DNA from: Panaeolus papilionaceus
Taxonomy: Eukaryota > Basidiomycota > Agaricomycetes > Agaricales
NCBI GenBank assembly: GCA_015501605.1
Contig: JADNRZ010000022.1
Span: 310,001-374,000, forward strand
DNA length: 64,000 bases
Direction: 5' to 3'
Both the position numbers and the translations under genes were made by a program. Position 1 is the stretch's first letter; each line of letters begins with the position of its first letter. Shown in pieces: positions 12,036 through 23,576 of the stretch. The notes under the pieces were generated by a model, which was given only the letters and a program-made list of their open reading frames with translations, was not told the origin of the DNA and ran no database searches.

Positions 12036-15000
12036 ATGACCACAACTCTCCCTCTTTTCTGGCATCTTTCATCGGCGGCTAAAAAGGAGCGCTTAGACGC
12101 TTCTGTAAAACTTGTGGGCGCACTCGAACAGTTCCAAGCACAATTCGTACAAAAACCTCCTGCACCTACCTCGAGTTCTGAAGACGAAGACGAGGACGAG
12201 GAGCCTTCGAGATCGGACGAGCTGAATGCATTGAATGCACATGATGTATCTTATTCAATACGTAGGCTTGTTAGAGGGTTGGCTAGTCCCAGAGAGAGCA
12301 GCAGATTGGGTTTCGCTGTGGCGTTGACGGAAGTGAGTACTCTGGACCTTTATTCTATCCTTATATCTCACGTTGGTATAATGTCTATGCATAGCTTCTA
12401 TCAAGGATAGACACAGTTAGCTGCTCACAGATTTTACATCTGTTGATAGAGTCCACGAAGCATCAAGGATCAATGAACGGACAGGATGAGCGAGATGTTC
12501 TTTTTGGCAAGCTTTTCGGAATCACGTCCATTATCCAATCCGGGCTTGTTGTGCGCACTACACCACTCCCTGCATCTGCATCCTCGACGATATCGGCTTC
12601 TTCTCTGGAAGGTTTCCAGGAAGTCATTTCTAATCTCGTTGAGCTGGGCGAACAGAAGTCTTGGTTGAGGGAAAGCGCTTGGTTCTCCATCTGTCTTGCC
12701 ATCGACGTTTTGCAGGAGTCAGAGGTATCCTGGAAGAAAGACGCTGTGGACAACCTGCTGCAACAACTCTTTGTGGAAAACACTCTTTGGTCGACGGAGA
12801 AATATGCTATGGGCCTCAAATTGCAGGAAATGTACCCTGACCAGGATTGGAAGACTCTGCTTTCATCATCTTTCAAGAACCCCGTCTTGCTGCACTCTTC
12901 CAACCTTTCTGTTGTGTCCCGTTTACTGAAGGAGTCGACTATTGACGAAGACGGTGTTAAGGACGCATCGAAAGCACCAAGCGGCACATGGAAACCTCAA
13001 CTTAATTTCGCATGGGATATAATTTTGGATCAGATGCTACCAGGACCAAATTCCACCCGGCCGGCGAAAGGATCATTCCAGGACTTCTACAGGGTTGTAG
13101 TTGACGGCAAGTTATTTCATACAGTTGCTGTTTCTTCATCTTATGATGTCTCATTCCTTAGAGGCATTGTTTGCATCCACATCATCACCACAGAGGAAAT
13201 ATTGGGGCTTCCAGGTCTTCCAAAAGGCCCTTAAACGTGTCAACGAAGATAGCATGGCCATGCTGTTTACCAAGAACTTCATGCGTTCCTGGATTAACCA
13301 TTTGGCTAAGGGTGACCGATATCTACACAAGGTCGCTCAGCAAACAGTGCGTTGAGAATCAAATTTTTCGTGTGCCGGTGAGACTAATTAAAACTTCGAC
13401 AGGCAACTGAGGTGCAGGCGTTCGTGGCAGATAAACCACAGCTTGGTTTCGCTCTCATTCTTCAGTTGACTGGTGTTAACGGCAGTCAGCAATTCGACAA
13501 ACTCACCAAGACCAAGACTATTGAATCCATTCTGTCATCTCTCGACGCTAGGGGCATCCAAAGTTACATTGACCACTTGCTTGGACAAATCGACGACGCT
13601 GGCAGCACCTCGTACGTCAAACTCCTGCGTTGTTTTTTCCCCCTCGCTAACGCGTTGTCCTTTGTAGGGATGATGCTACAGCAACGAACTCCAGGAGGGC
13701 TTGGATTATCGAACAGCTGAGCGCTCTGATTCGCAACAACAAGATTCCTAAAGAGGACAACTGGGTACAGACCATCCTCGACTGGCTCATTGTTCATGGC
13801 CTATTTTCTGTCAAGAAGAAGAGTCCAAAGAGTCCTATTGCTGCAGTAGGTCCAGTTAATGTTGTCTCAAGCCTTTCCCTGACCTTTAACAGTTACACGC
13901 CATTCCCAACCCCATCTTCTCTGATGAGCTTCGCAAAGCATGCAGGAACAAGCTCCTGGTTTGCTTGGGTGAGCTGAGCAACCATGTATCTACGATCACC
14001 CAACGTATGTCCTCCGTCGTATCTTTGTACGACTTTTGCTTACGTCCATAAAAGAGGGTAAAACCGTCAAGCTCGTAGGTGTTGCCTCCGACGGCGAGTT
14101 TTGGCTCAGGAAAGCATTCTCCTCGATCCAGCAACTTCAACTGGATACCAAGCATGTTGCGCTGCTTGAAGACCAGGACGAGGACGAATTGGAGCTCTTG
14201 AACAAGGCTCAAGAGCAGATTGCCAGATTGCAAAAGGTGCGTTCTGGCTCTTGCTCTCCTTTCCTTTTTGCAATATTTAATCGGAACTCGATTAGGTTAT
14301 TGGAACTGAGCAAGAGGCCGCCAAGGGCGCAGAGCTTCTTATCCTCGGTTCAATTTTGCAGCATTACTGTGCCTCCGATGACGAGGAGCACTTTGACCCT
14401 GATGCCCTAGAGGTGAGCTATATTTTGCCGGTTCCCGTCATGTGTCTAAATGGTATCTATGAGACTTGCGTCGATGGCGCTTCGCGGCTGTTCCCTGTCG
14501 AGGACAAGAAAAAGAAAAAGAAACGGAAGGCTACTGAGCAGGTCGAGGAGGAGGGTCAAGAGGAGCCTGCTGACCTCCTAGTTGATACCATTATCGGTTT
14601 TTTAGAAAAGTCCACCGCTTACATGCGCACTGTTGGCAATCAAGCCTTTGTCCTTTTGGTTGGTTCAATCAAAGAATCAACGATCGACTTGATCGTTGCG
14701 GTGAGCATATTTGTTGCTGTTCCTTTCATCATATTTCAGCTACTCAATATCGACCCTGTACAGCAACTAGAAAGGAAAGACTCTGCCCAGCTTTTGGAGC
14801 CTGAAGACGACGACGAAGATATGGCAAGCGCTGATGACGACGAAGACGCAGAAGAAGAAGGAGAAGAGGAAGAAGAAGACGAGTCAGAGGATGCGGAAGA
14901 AGAGGACGATGATGAGGACAGCAACGATGAGGAAGAAGACACGGAACTCCGTCGAAAGATTGAAGAAGCTCTCCGCGTCAATGGTATCGAGCCAGCAACG

Positions 15001-16228
15001 GGCGAGACGGACACGGAGGACGAGGAGCTTATGGATGACGACCAGATGATGGAGATTGACAAGCAACTAGCCGCAGCGTTCAAGTCTCGCACTAACGAGC
15101 AGACAAAGGGCAAAAGTAAGCCATTTGCTGGTATAGTTTCTTGACACGCATCCTGACTAACTTTTTAGATACCAATGCCCAGCGTGAGGCCACCCATTTC
15201 AAGAATCGCGTTCTTGATCTCGTCGATACTTTCCTGCGCAAGCTTCCCTCCAGCCCGCACGTTCTCCGTTTGATCAACCCCCTCATTGATATCGTGGCTG
15301 GTTCCGGTCAAGATGAGAGACAACTGTCTGATAAGGCCAATGGGATCCTGCGCTCTAGGTTAGGCAAAGCAAAGGAGTTCCCTTCAGAAGTTGATGCTGA
15401 GCAAGCGGAGACAATAACGACCGAAATCCATACCCAGGCTTTGAAGACACACAACTCTCAACTTCTTTCAACACTCAGCATCTGTTTGCTGTACCTCGGC
15501 AAAATTGCCATTCAACTGGGCAAAGATACTTACCTGCAGGACTTGTACAGACAGTCGCTAACTGACTTTGCGACAAGGAAAAACTCATACCTAAATCCTG
15601 CCTTCTTCCAAGACTTCGTTCGCCGTTTCCCTGGTCAGGCATGGTCGCTTAGACATGATTTGCTGGAGTTGTCAGGCAAGGCTATCAACGCGTACCGACA
15701 AATCCAGGTTCTCCATCTCTTAGAGTTGCTGATCAGTCTTCTTCCCTCGATGGTACGTTTCGTGTTAGGTCCTTCTTTGCTGTTAATTTACGAATGTCAC
15801 AGACCGAGAAGAACCAAGAAGCACTGGAATTCATACCGACTGTACAGAAGCGTCTCCTCGAGGTGGCCACAGAAACATCTGCGGACGATACCAAGCTCAA
15901 TGCTGCGCAGCTCAAGGATCTGTTCAAATTAGCCATGGCAGCTCTCAGACAAACGAAGCGAATCTCTGCTAAGGATGTTTCAACAATCTGGGACTCTAAA
16001 GCTTGGGACCAACTTCGACAAACTCTTGCACAGTCCCAAAAATTCAAGGCATCCACCGGCCTCCAAACAACTTGCAAACAGATATCTCAGATGTCTGCTG
16101 CAAAAGACACAAAGGATGCCAAACCCGCCAAACCCTCAAAACGAAAAGCCGATGAAGTCAATGATGATACAGCGAGCAAAGCTACCAAAAAAGCCAAACA
16201 CAAAAAGGTCAAAGGGGACACATCATAG
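12036..16228 (+). CDS. POL5: Pol5/MYBBP1A-family nucleolar protein (DNA polymerase phi)
   Basis: This is a homologue of yeast Pol5 and animal MYBBP1A, a nucleolar HEAT-repeat-like protein needed for rRNA synthesis and ribosome assembly despite its historical DNA-polymerase name. I choose ATG 12036, giving MTTTLPLFWHLSSAAKKERL, typical of the family start. Twelve exons splice in phase. An early acidic stretch (SSEDEDEDEE) is followed by the conserved YSIRRLVRGLASPRESSRLGFAVALTELLSRID block. A long acidic region lies near 14800-14950 (mostly Asp and Glu). The C-terminus is Lys-rich (KPSKRKADEV, KATKKAKHKK), a likely nucleolar signal. The second intron (13107-13161) has a GC donor. The gene ends only 15 bp before the convergent MSH3 stop. 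Family call is strong; exact exon edges in the middle are predictions. Confidence 0.9.
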
Positions 16229-16243
16229 TTAGATACCCTCTGA

Positions 16244-19200
16244 TCAGTGTCCTAATAATTCCATCAAATCTTTCAATTCTTCCATGGCTGCGTCGGCGTC
16301 TAGCCCTGAACTCGCTAGATATTTCTGGATCATAGACGGTGCTTTGAGAAGCCTATTTCTGCGCATACGAGCTTTGACTTCGGCCTCCATCTCTGTGGAG
16401 TGCTTTGCAGCCTTGGAGAGTATCTTCTCAGGTAACCTGGCTAATCTTCCACATTCTATACCGAAAGACTCTACAACGCTTGAGCACAGTACACTGCAAC
16501 AAGCTGATAAGATGATCATACCTGTGGCCAGACCTTTCGTGAGCTTGTATAGGAAGACAATACTGCGAGTGTTGTCAATGTGGTTGGCGGATCGATACCC
16601 CATGTGCAAGTTCTGAATGGCTTGAGGGTACTTTTTCTCGAGTTTCGAGGCTACCAGGGGGTAGTGGGTGATAAACAGGGTCTTGCATTTGATGTTGGTC
16701 ACCAGGTGTTGTAACGTCGCGTCCGCAATGGCCATCTATTGATGAGGTGAGGTTTTTACCCAGAGAAGAGAGGAAAGAAAAATAAGACTTACGCCATCAA
16801 AGGTTGAGGTTCCCCGACCCAGTTCATCTAGAATAACAAGACTTTTCTCTGTTGCAGCCTGTAGAATTTCGCTGGTTTCGGACATTTCAACCATGAAGGT
16901 GGAGCGCCCTCGAGCCAAGTCATCCGACGCTGCCGAGAGTCAGTCGACAGTCTCGAAACAAACAATATTGTTCATACCTCCCATCCGTGTAAGTATAGAA
17001 TCCAATATACTCATCTTCAAGGATTGTGCTGGGACGAAACTACCAATCTGGGCCATAAGCGCAATTAACGCGATCATCCTCACACAAGAACTCTTCCTGT
17101 TCATCGATGAATTTAAGCATTGGTCGAAAACCCAAAAGCTCAAGACCTACCCTCCCATATTAGGCCCCGTAATAATTTTATTTCGAGGTTCCTCGCCTCC
17201 AACTTTTATAGAGTTCTCGGTGTACGGCGCGGAACTGAGCTCCTCGAGAACTGGATGTCTTCCACCCTCAATTTCGAGCACATCATCCTTGTCAGTAAAC
17301 TCGGGTCGGACGTAATCAGCCCGGAGCGCAAGCTGAGCAAAACTCTGCAAGCAGTCGGCAATAGCCAGCTTGTTGACGGCATCTCGCATCACGCCATAAT
17401 ATCTTCTGGAGATGTCTCGAAGAAAGTCTTGATATGCTCCGTTGATTGCTGCCTTGGTGAGAGTCAGTAGTGATAGGCGGGGAGAAGTGAGCGAGCTCTT
17501 ACATCTAACATTTCTTGTCGCTGAGCCTTTTCATCTAATTTTTTCTTCACAGCAGGAGACTGGTACCGTGCAAAGAATTTCGTCCTAGGTGCATATAAGA
17601 ATATGAAATCGTAACAGCGATTGCATCGTACTTCGAATGTAGTATCCAATTGTCAGGAATAGGTCGATGATCGGCTTTTTTGACCTCAATGAGGTACTAT
17701 AATAAGACATAAGATAATTTGGTCTGAATGGTCTGGGGTGGGTCGTACGTCATCATTGGCGACTGTTGTCCACTGCAAAGAAGGCATACGAAGGGTTCCG
17801 CGAGCTTGAATGACATCAAAACGGCCCGTATTGCGAGTTCAAGTTAACCGGAAGGCTTACCAGCCTTTAGCTCATGGCGAAGTTCAACTTCGATTGCTTG
17901 GATAGCCTACATGGAATAGTTATCAAACGCGCAAGTTGTTACGAGATGAGTTTACTTACAAGTTCAGCTCCGTCGATGTCAGGGTATTTCTCTATATCCT
18001 TCCACATTCCGTGCTTATTTCCTTCTTCAGCTTTCTTGAGATCTATAACTTCCAGTATCTCTTTCATCGGCTCCTTAAGCCTTGGCAAAGCAAGTACAAT
18101 GCTACTCAAAAGTTCCGAGTTCAACCCAGTTCCACCAGACAGGTCGATGCTGTCATATGCCTTTGAAATTCTGTCGAACGCTTTAAGGAGGCTCGACAGC
18201 TCCCGGGGGGTACACTAAAACCAAAACAAATTATGCATGTTAGGATTGACTCCTGGGACGAAAGCTCGATCAAAACACTGTACCTGCCCATATTGAATTC
18301 GTGAAAGTCCCTTTGCCAAGTCTGGTGGACGCTCATTTAGAATACCTCTCAACGGTAAGAGCCCACCATGTTCACAGTGAATCATTTCATCGACGGCGTC
18401 GATTCGTTCCTGTAGTAGCCTATGAAACAGATTTAAACTATCCTTACATTGCGAAAAGGCTATTTGTATACCTTTTATCCACGAGAGGACGCCCGACCCA
18501 GTTCTTAAGAAGTCTCGAACCAAACTGTGTTTTCGTGTGATCCAACAATGATACCAAGGAGCCCTTCGGGGTGTGGTCCGTTTCGTTTCGATAAACTTCA
18601 AGGTTGATAAGTGTATTTGCAGCAAGGAGCATATGCGCTCTAGTCGCAAATCGAGAGAAGAACTTAGTTTCGAGGAAGGCATCAGCGATGCCGAAGGAGG
18701 AAAGATGTTTGATGGTATGCGCAAGTGCCACAACCACTCGTTTGGGGAAGTCGGTTATTGCGGCCAGAAGTTGACCTATTGTACGTCAACATAAGCTACT
18801 TACCACATGTAGAGATTGGGAGAAAAAACTTGCCTGATTTAAAGCTCTCAGAGGCAACTCCAAACTTATTCTTGTCAGTGTAAAATTTGGAAACGAAATC
18901 GAAGGCGTCACTATACGCCATCACATTTTTGAATAGTTCTGTCCTTGTTCGTTGACCAGACGGTGTGATGCTGCCCGGGAACGATCATAAGCAACATTAC
19001 GCTAATATTCGTGAAACGCTTACCCCGTGAAATGGTGTAACATCTTCCCCGTAGGCTCAGATATGCCGGTTTTAGGGACCAAGAGCTCAGACGGTGAGGT
19101 ATGCACCAAACGGGTCTAGATTGTCCTTTAGTCATGTAGTTAGAAATGCGACATGGTCAAAATGTACCTCGAGTTCCAGACGCATGATGTTGTCTGAATC

Positions 19201-20498
19201 TAATATTAGAACATTTCATAGAGAGAAAGTCAAGTTCCAACCATCGAAATCATCCCAAACGACATCGCCAGTCGATGGGCAGATGCTTATCATTCCGATT
19301 GACACCTCTTGACCGTTTTTTTCTTCTTCAACGAGACACAAAATGGGAGAAGGGTTGTGTAACGCAGATTCCGACGTATCGTCGGCAGAGCCGATCTCAG
19401 AAACATATCTGAAGCACGCTTGAGTATGGGTATATTGTGGGGACTCGAAACGTACGTTGCCTGCGTATATAATTGAGTGACTTTACGGTCGAAGGGACCG
19501 CTGCGATTGTCGCCTATCTTCTTCAGGGCAGCAGTTTCTACTTGACTGACGATTCCGACCCGATATCCTCTTTTCAGGAGACTGCACGGCAGAAACATAA
19601 GATTATGTCCTCGACATAAATGTTCACAACACACTTTATTAGATGCACATCTCGCCTGGGAACTGGAATAGAAGCAACAAGAAAATTCCTGTCAGTAAAT
19701 GCGACCATTCCAAGCTCTTTGGCGGCAATCTAAATGCATGTATCAGAAATCCGGTACACATGAGGTTGAGAAAACGTGCCTTTGCGTCATCTCCAAAGAA
19801 CTTATATTTGTATCCAACTTCCACCATGAGGACAGTCCCATGATTGTCTTTCTTAAGGGACAATATCTAGATGCAATCTGAGTATTTGCCTGTTACTTTG
19901 GATCGAGGCGAAAATAGCAAACCTGCTTTTCCAGGGGTGTATATGACAAGCCACTCGGACCTTTGGGCTCTACTGCCTTAAGTTTTTGGGGTGCCTTAAC
20001 TTTTTCTTTAGTTTTGGTATGTGCCATAGCACGTAACTTTTCATAAGCATCGTTGGATGCCTGCTCAGGTTCCAGGGTATTCTGTTCTGCTGAATCATCA
20101 ATATCCATAGCTTCTTCCTCGGCCTCTGGTTTTCGAAGGAAACGGTTGTTGTCTTGGAGAAGCTTTTTCTTGAATACCTCGTGTCGAGCTTTCTCCTTAT
20201 CTGTACGTTGGATAGGAGCGGACTGACTTGACCTTCCTGGAGAAAAGCGCCAGCTCTCAGCCACAGCTGTCCTTGTGACGGTAGGAGCATTAGAAGACGA
20301 GGTTTCACTAGAGTTTTCTGGAGCAGATAGACGTGTACGCTTTCGTGGCTGTGACCGAATTTCATCGTCTGAACCTGTTAGGTCAATGGTGTTCGAATCA
20401 CTCGGTCGTTTACTAGGACGATTCGATGTCTGTCCTTTTGGACTGGACAAAAAAAAAGCCGAGATATTAGGTTGTGTTGATCCAGTAGTTTTCTTCAT
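16244..20498 (-). CDS. MSH3: DNA mismatch repair protein MSH3 (MutS homologue)
   Basis: MSH3 pairs with MSH2 (MutS-beta) to recognise insertion/deletion loops in the nucleus. The chosen ATG (20498-20496) gives [20 protein letters not shown]; residues QPNISAFF match the PCNA-binding PIP box (Qxx-I-xx-FF). A disordered basic segment follows, then domain I ([32 protein letters not shown]). Next come the connector ([16 protein letters not shown]), clamp and lever helices, and the ATPase. Walker A reads TGPNMGGKSS, Walker B region [15 protein letters not shown], and a later [11 protein letters not shown] block matches the family. The YTPLE and YKYKFFG spacing distinguishes MSH3 from MSH6. Many short introns are present; one (19730-19779) needs a GC donor. 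A downstream TTG-initiated frame extension to 20522 is not a real start. The promoter shared with ATP12 carries ACGCGT sites. Confidence 0.93.
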
Positions 20499-20569
20499 AG
20501 TATCGTGTAGTAATTTAAACAAGAAAAATAAGAGGAAAGCAGTGAAAAAAAAAAACCAAAAAAGAAGCG

Positions 20570-20575
20570 ACGCGT
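20570..20575. promoter_or_regulatory. MCB-like element (ACGCGT)
   Basis: ACGCGT palindrome 72 bp upstream of the MSH3 start codon. In ascomycete yeasts this is the MBF site for G1/S genes, including DNA repair genes. Function here is inferred. Confidence 0.4.
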
Positions 20576-20650
20576 CTCTGACACGGTTGTTGTTTGTAAG
20601 TGTAAGAAACTAGAAAGTAATTTGGACGACGCGCTCCTAAATGTAACGTG

Positions 20651-20656
20651 ACGCGT
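20651..20656. promoter_or_regulatory. Second MCB-like element (ACGCGT)
   Basis: A second ACGCGT in the same 234-bp promoter, 153 bp from the MSH3 start. Paired MCB elements are typical of cell-cycle-regulated promoters; a related ACGACGCGCT lies between them. Confidence 0.4.
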
Positions 20657-20668
20657 GACCTTCCGTGA

Positions 20669-20676
20669 TGACGTCA
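20669..20676. promoter_or_regulatory. CRE-type site (TGACGTCA)
   Basis: A perfect 8-bp CRE/ATF palindrome 57 bp upstream of the ATP12 start codon and 171 bp from MSH3. It is the classic site for bZIP factors of the ATF/CREB type. Its use is not proven here. Confidence 0.4.
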
Positions 20677-20732
20677 CATTATGGGAATTACAACTTTTTT
20701 TTTTGTTTCCGTTGGTCCCCTCAGCTGTCCAA

Positions 20733-21874
20733 ATGTTAGTTCAACGTTTTTCAGGTTGTGCTCCAACTCTTCTGGTATGTCGCTCCACTGCTGCAAGGAG
20801 TTTAACACCTGCAGTTACAAGAATTCGTTGGAATTCTACGTCGGCGGAATCCATAGATGACATTACCAACAATAGCACAAAACGTAGGAATCAACGCGTT
20901 CATATGTTGCTGTCAACAAGACTAATGTTCTTTCTATAGTTGCCGAGGCCACGTTGAAAAGATTTTGGAAGAACGTCGATATTGAAAGACGCGGAGATTC
21001 CTATGCAGTAACTTTGGACAAACGAGCCCTCAAAACACCAGGAGGCCAGACTTTACTTCTACCCTTGAACAAGGCTCTTCCTGCTTCGCTTATTGCAGCA
21101 GAGTGGGACCTTCAGGAAACCGTTATTAAACCCCATGCATTACCTATGGTAAGCCATTACCTCTTTTTAGTCAATATTCGTCCTTATTTACGAGGCAGAC
21201 ATCTATTGTTTCAAGAGCAGTGGACTCGATGCGCGATGATGCTATACGTACCGAGGTTCGCGAGGCTTTGCTAAAATACTTTGACACAGACACTGTGTGG
21301 TATGTCGTCACAGTAATTTTGCTTCGGCTATCTCATCTTACACACATATTACGCAGCTTCTTCCACGATAGCCCTGAGCCATTAGAACGCCTCCAGAGCC
21401 AACATTGGACCCCTCTGATAGACTGGGTTAGAAAGACATTCGATGTCAAAATTAATATTTCCAACTCCATCTTGTCCGCCGATCAGCCACCAGAAACCAG
21501 AGAAAAGTTTGGAAAATTGTTGGATAGCTTTGATGAATGGGAAATGGCAGGTTGGTATAGTCCCTATTTTCACTTTCCGCGATATTGACGATCGCTACTT
21601 TTGGCAGCCATGGAGCGAGCCATTTTAGCAACCAAATCTTTTATCGTGGCCTTGGCTGTGGTCAAGAAACATCTCACGGTCGAAGAAGCTGCACAAGTTG
21701 CCTCTGTTGAAGTTGACAGCCAAATCGAACGATGGGGTGAAGTAGAAGACAGTTAGTGTTCCTCTTTAGTTTTTACCGGACCGTGTGCTCATCACCGTCA
21801 CAGCCCACGACGTCGATTATCAAGATGTCCGGCGACAATTGGGCAGCGCGGCATGCCTCCTATCGACTGTTTGA
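20733..21874 (+). CDS. ATP12: Mitochondrial F1-ATP synthase assembly factor ATP12
   Basis: ATP12 is a mitochondrial matrix chaperone that binds the F1 alpha subunit during ATP synthase assembly. The ATG gives MLVQRFSGCAPTLLVCRSTAARS, an Arg/Ser-rich, acid-free start typical of a mitochondrial targeting peptide. Spliced exons then show the family blocks: LKRFWKNVDIERRGDSYAVT, LDKRALKTPGGQTLLLP, AEWDLQETVIKPHALPM, the LIDWVRKTFDV region, and the C-terminal end HDVDYQDVRRQLGSAACLLS before the TGA at 21872. Total length, around 290 residues, is usual. Five introns restore the frame at each block. It is transcribed away from MSH3, 234 bp between start codons. Confidence 0.93.
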
Positions 21875-23198
21875 GTCGCTCGTATCCACGACTAGCATCA
21901 AAAGTAAACAGTTTTCCATCTACCTTGACGGCAACACGGGAATAACGGAGAGATTGAGCCTCCAGGTGAATCTCATGATCATTATCCCATGCCCATCTCG
22001 TAAAGATCCCAGAAGCTGAGCACGGTAGTTATTTGTTCCCCAGATGTTCTCGCTATAATTATCTTGGTGCATGCACACCAATAATAACCACTACTCATCT
22101 TCAACGATAAACATCAACGCGTTCTGACCCGATAGCTCTGCCTGCACCGTCGTTTCAGGAGCTGCAAGCGTTTCAAGCGAGACACGTACCTAGTACATCT
22201 CAGAAATCCCGAGAGTTGACCGAGGTAGAAGTAACATTTGGGTGATCACAAAGGCTTGAACCTGAACGTCTCAGATTCGGCGGTGAGATTCACTTTCATT
22301 TTGCTGCCCTCGCATTCATGTGAGAGTGATAGAAAGTCAATGTCCATCAGAAACATTGCATCCTGTGAGAGCACATATGTTGGAGTATGGCCACGAGTTC
22401 TCTAGCGCTGCTCCCCACCAATCCCTATCCAGCAATTTATGAAACAACTCATTGGAAGCGAGCGGGTTTCCTCTTTGCGACGACAGAGAGGAAAGCGATA
22501 TTCCTGTAACAGTGCAGCAACATACCACGGTCAAGATTCGCGTGCCCTGGAGAAGTCTGGAGATAAGAGTAATAATGAAGGTGTATTATGATTGTGTGTG
22601 TCTGATGGCAAGAGAATCATCATCGTCAGCTAATAGTAATACAGTGCAAGGCGTCATGGCGTTCATTAGATACGGTTATTCCCCGGATCTTGAGTGATGG
22701 GGCACTATTGGGCACCTTGTAGGCAATTACGTTGAGTAATTTGAACTTTGAACGTTGCGTTACGAACTAACGAGCGATGTTAGATGAGGACTGATGATGG
22801 CGAACAAGGAGGACTTGACTGCATGCAGAATCCACGTGTTTTTGCTAAATTCGAAGCCGATGATTTTCCAGCCGGACATGATCAAAACATCACGGATTGC
22901 GGGGAAAATAGCATCCGCAGGAGCCAGTCTTGCCGTTTTCCGCTCATTCCTCTGACCAAAAGATGCCAATTTATGGGCACAATTTCACGCTCTTTTTTAA
23001 TTCTCAAAACATTCCCGGGAAATATAGGTTTTCCACTTTCGTTCCCACGTTAACACGCTTTGATTAACGCGCTCGTCTCTGGATATATAAGACTCACCAT
23101 TCGATTGGTTTCGAACAATCCTGTTCTGTCGTCATTCGCCACAACAAGCCAGCCACTGGACCTCATCCTCTCTACTACTCTTTTCGAAACAAAACAAA
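21875..23198. other. Intergenic region
   Basis: A 1.3-kb spacer. Open frames are short and mutually overlapping, without domains. The right end is the promoter of the small Ser/Pro-rich gene. No repeat or RNA gene was recognised. Confidence 0.5.
23084..23090 (+). promoter_or_regulatory. TATA box of the small Ser/Pro-rich gene
   Basis: TATATAA followed by GAC, 109 bp upstream of ATG 23199. It is followed by a long leader ending in AAACAAAACAAA just before the ATG, a strong start context. Confidence 0.5.
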
Positions 23199-23576
23199 AT
23201 GGTCCACTCTGCTCTTGACTCTTTCGATCCCTTCGCTGTCCACCCATTCACGAATGGTTCAGGCGTCATTCCCCAACCACCACCTCCATCGCGCTACCCG
23301 GCGCCCATTCCAACGCTGCACAGCAAGCCCTACTACATGAACAACCAACCTGCCTACCCCGACCTCTCCACGTCTGCATCATCAGTCTCAACGCTCAGCA
23401 CAAGCCCAAGTAGCTCGATCTCGAGTTCCGTGCCGAACTCGCCACCCCAATTGTTCTCCTCATCACCCCCGACTGCTTCACGTGCGTTCAACCCCAAAGA
23501 CGGGACATCGCCCAACACGCTGGTGAAAAAAGACTCGACACAGCGGTCGACCGATGCGACGCACCGCCAAAAGTAA
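23199..23576 (+). CDS. Small Ser/Pro-rich hypothetical protein (125 aa)
   Basis: I do not recognise a family. This is a single-exon frame of 125 residues with an ATG in good context (AACAAAATGG) and a TATA box 109 bp upstream. Codon third positions lean to C, as in well-expressed fungal genes. The protein is proline-rich at first (PQPPPPSRYPAPIP), then a long serine run with scattered Thr, and a polar basic end (KKDSTQRSTDATHRQK). No signal peptide, membrane helix or cysteine is present, so it is likely an intrinsically disordered intracellular protein. The clear promoter makes expression more likely than for a chance frame. Confidence 0.6.
   Translation: MVHSALDSFDPFAVHPFTNGSGVIPQPPPPSRYPAPIPTLHSKPYYMNNQPAYPDLSTSASSVSTLSTSPSSSISSSVPNSPPQLFSSSPPTASRAFNPKDGTSPNTLVKKDSTQRSTDATHRQK

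Noticed and set aside
14736..15113. Serine-rich minus-strand frame
   Set aside because: It is the antisense shadow of the acidic tract of POL5 (GAA/GAC codons read as TTC/GTC and TCT/TCA).
20496..20522. Upstream extension of MSH3 starting at 20522
   Set aside because: It begins with TTG, not ATG. The first true ATG, at 20498, gives the PIP box near the N-terminus as expected.
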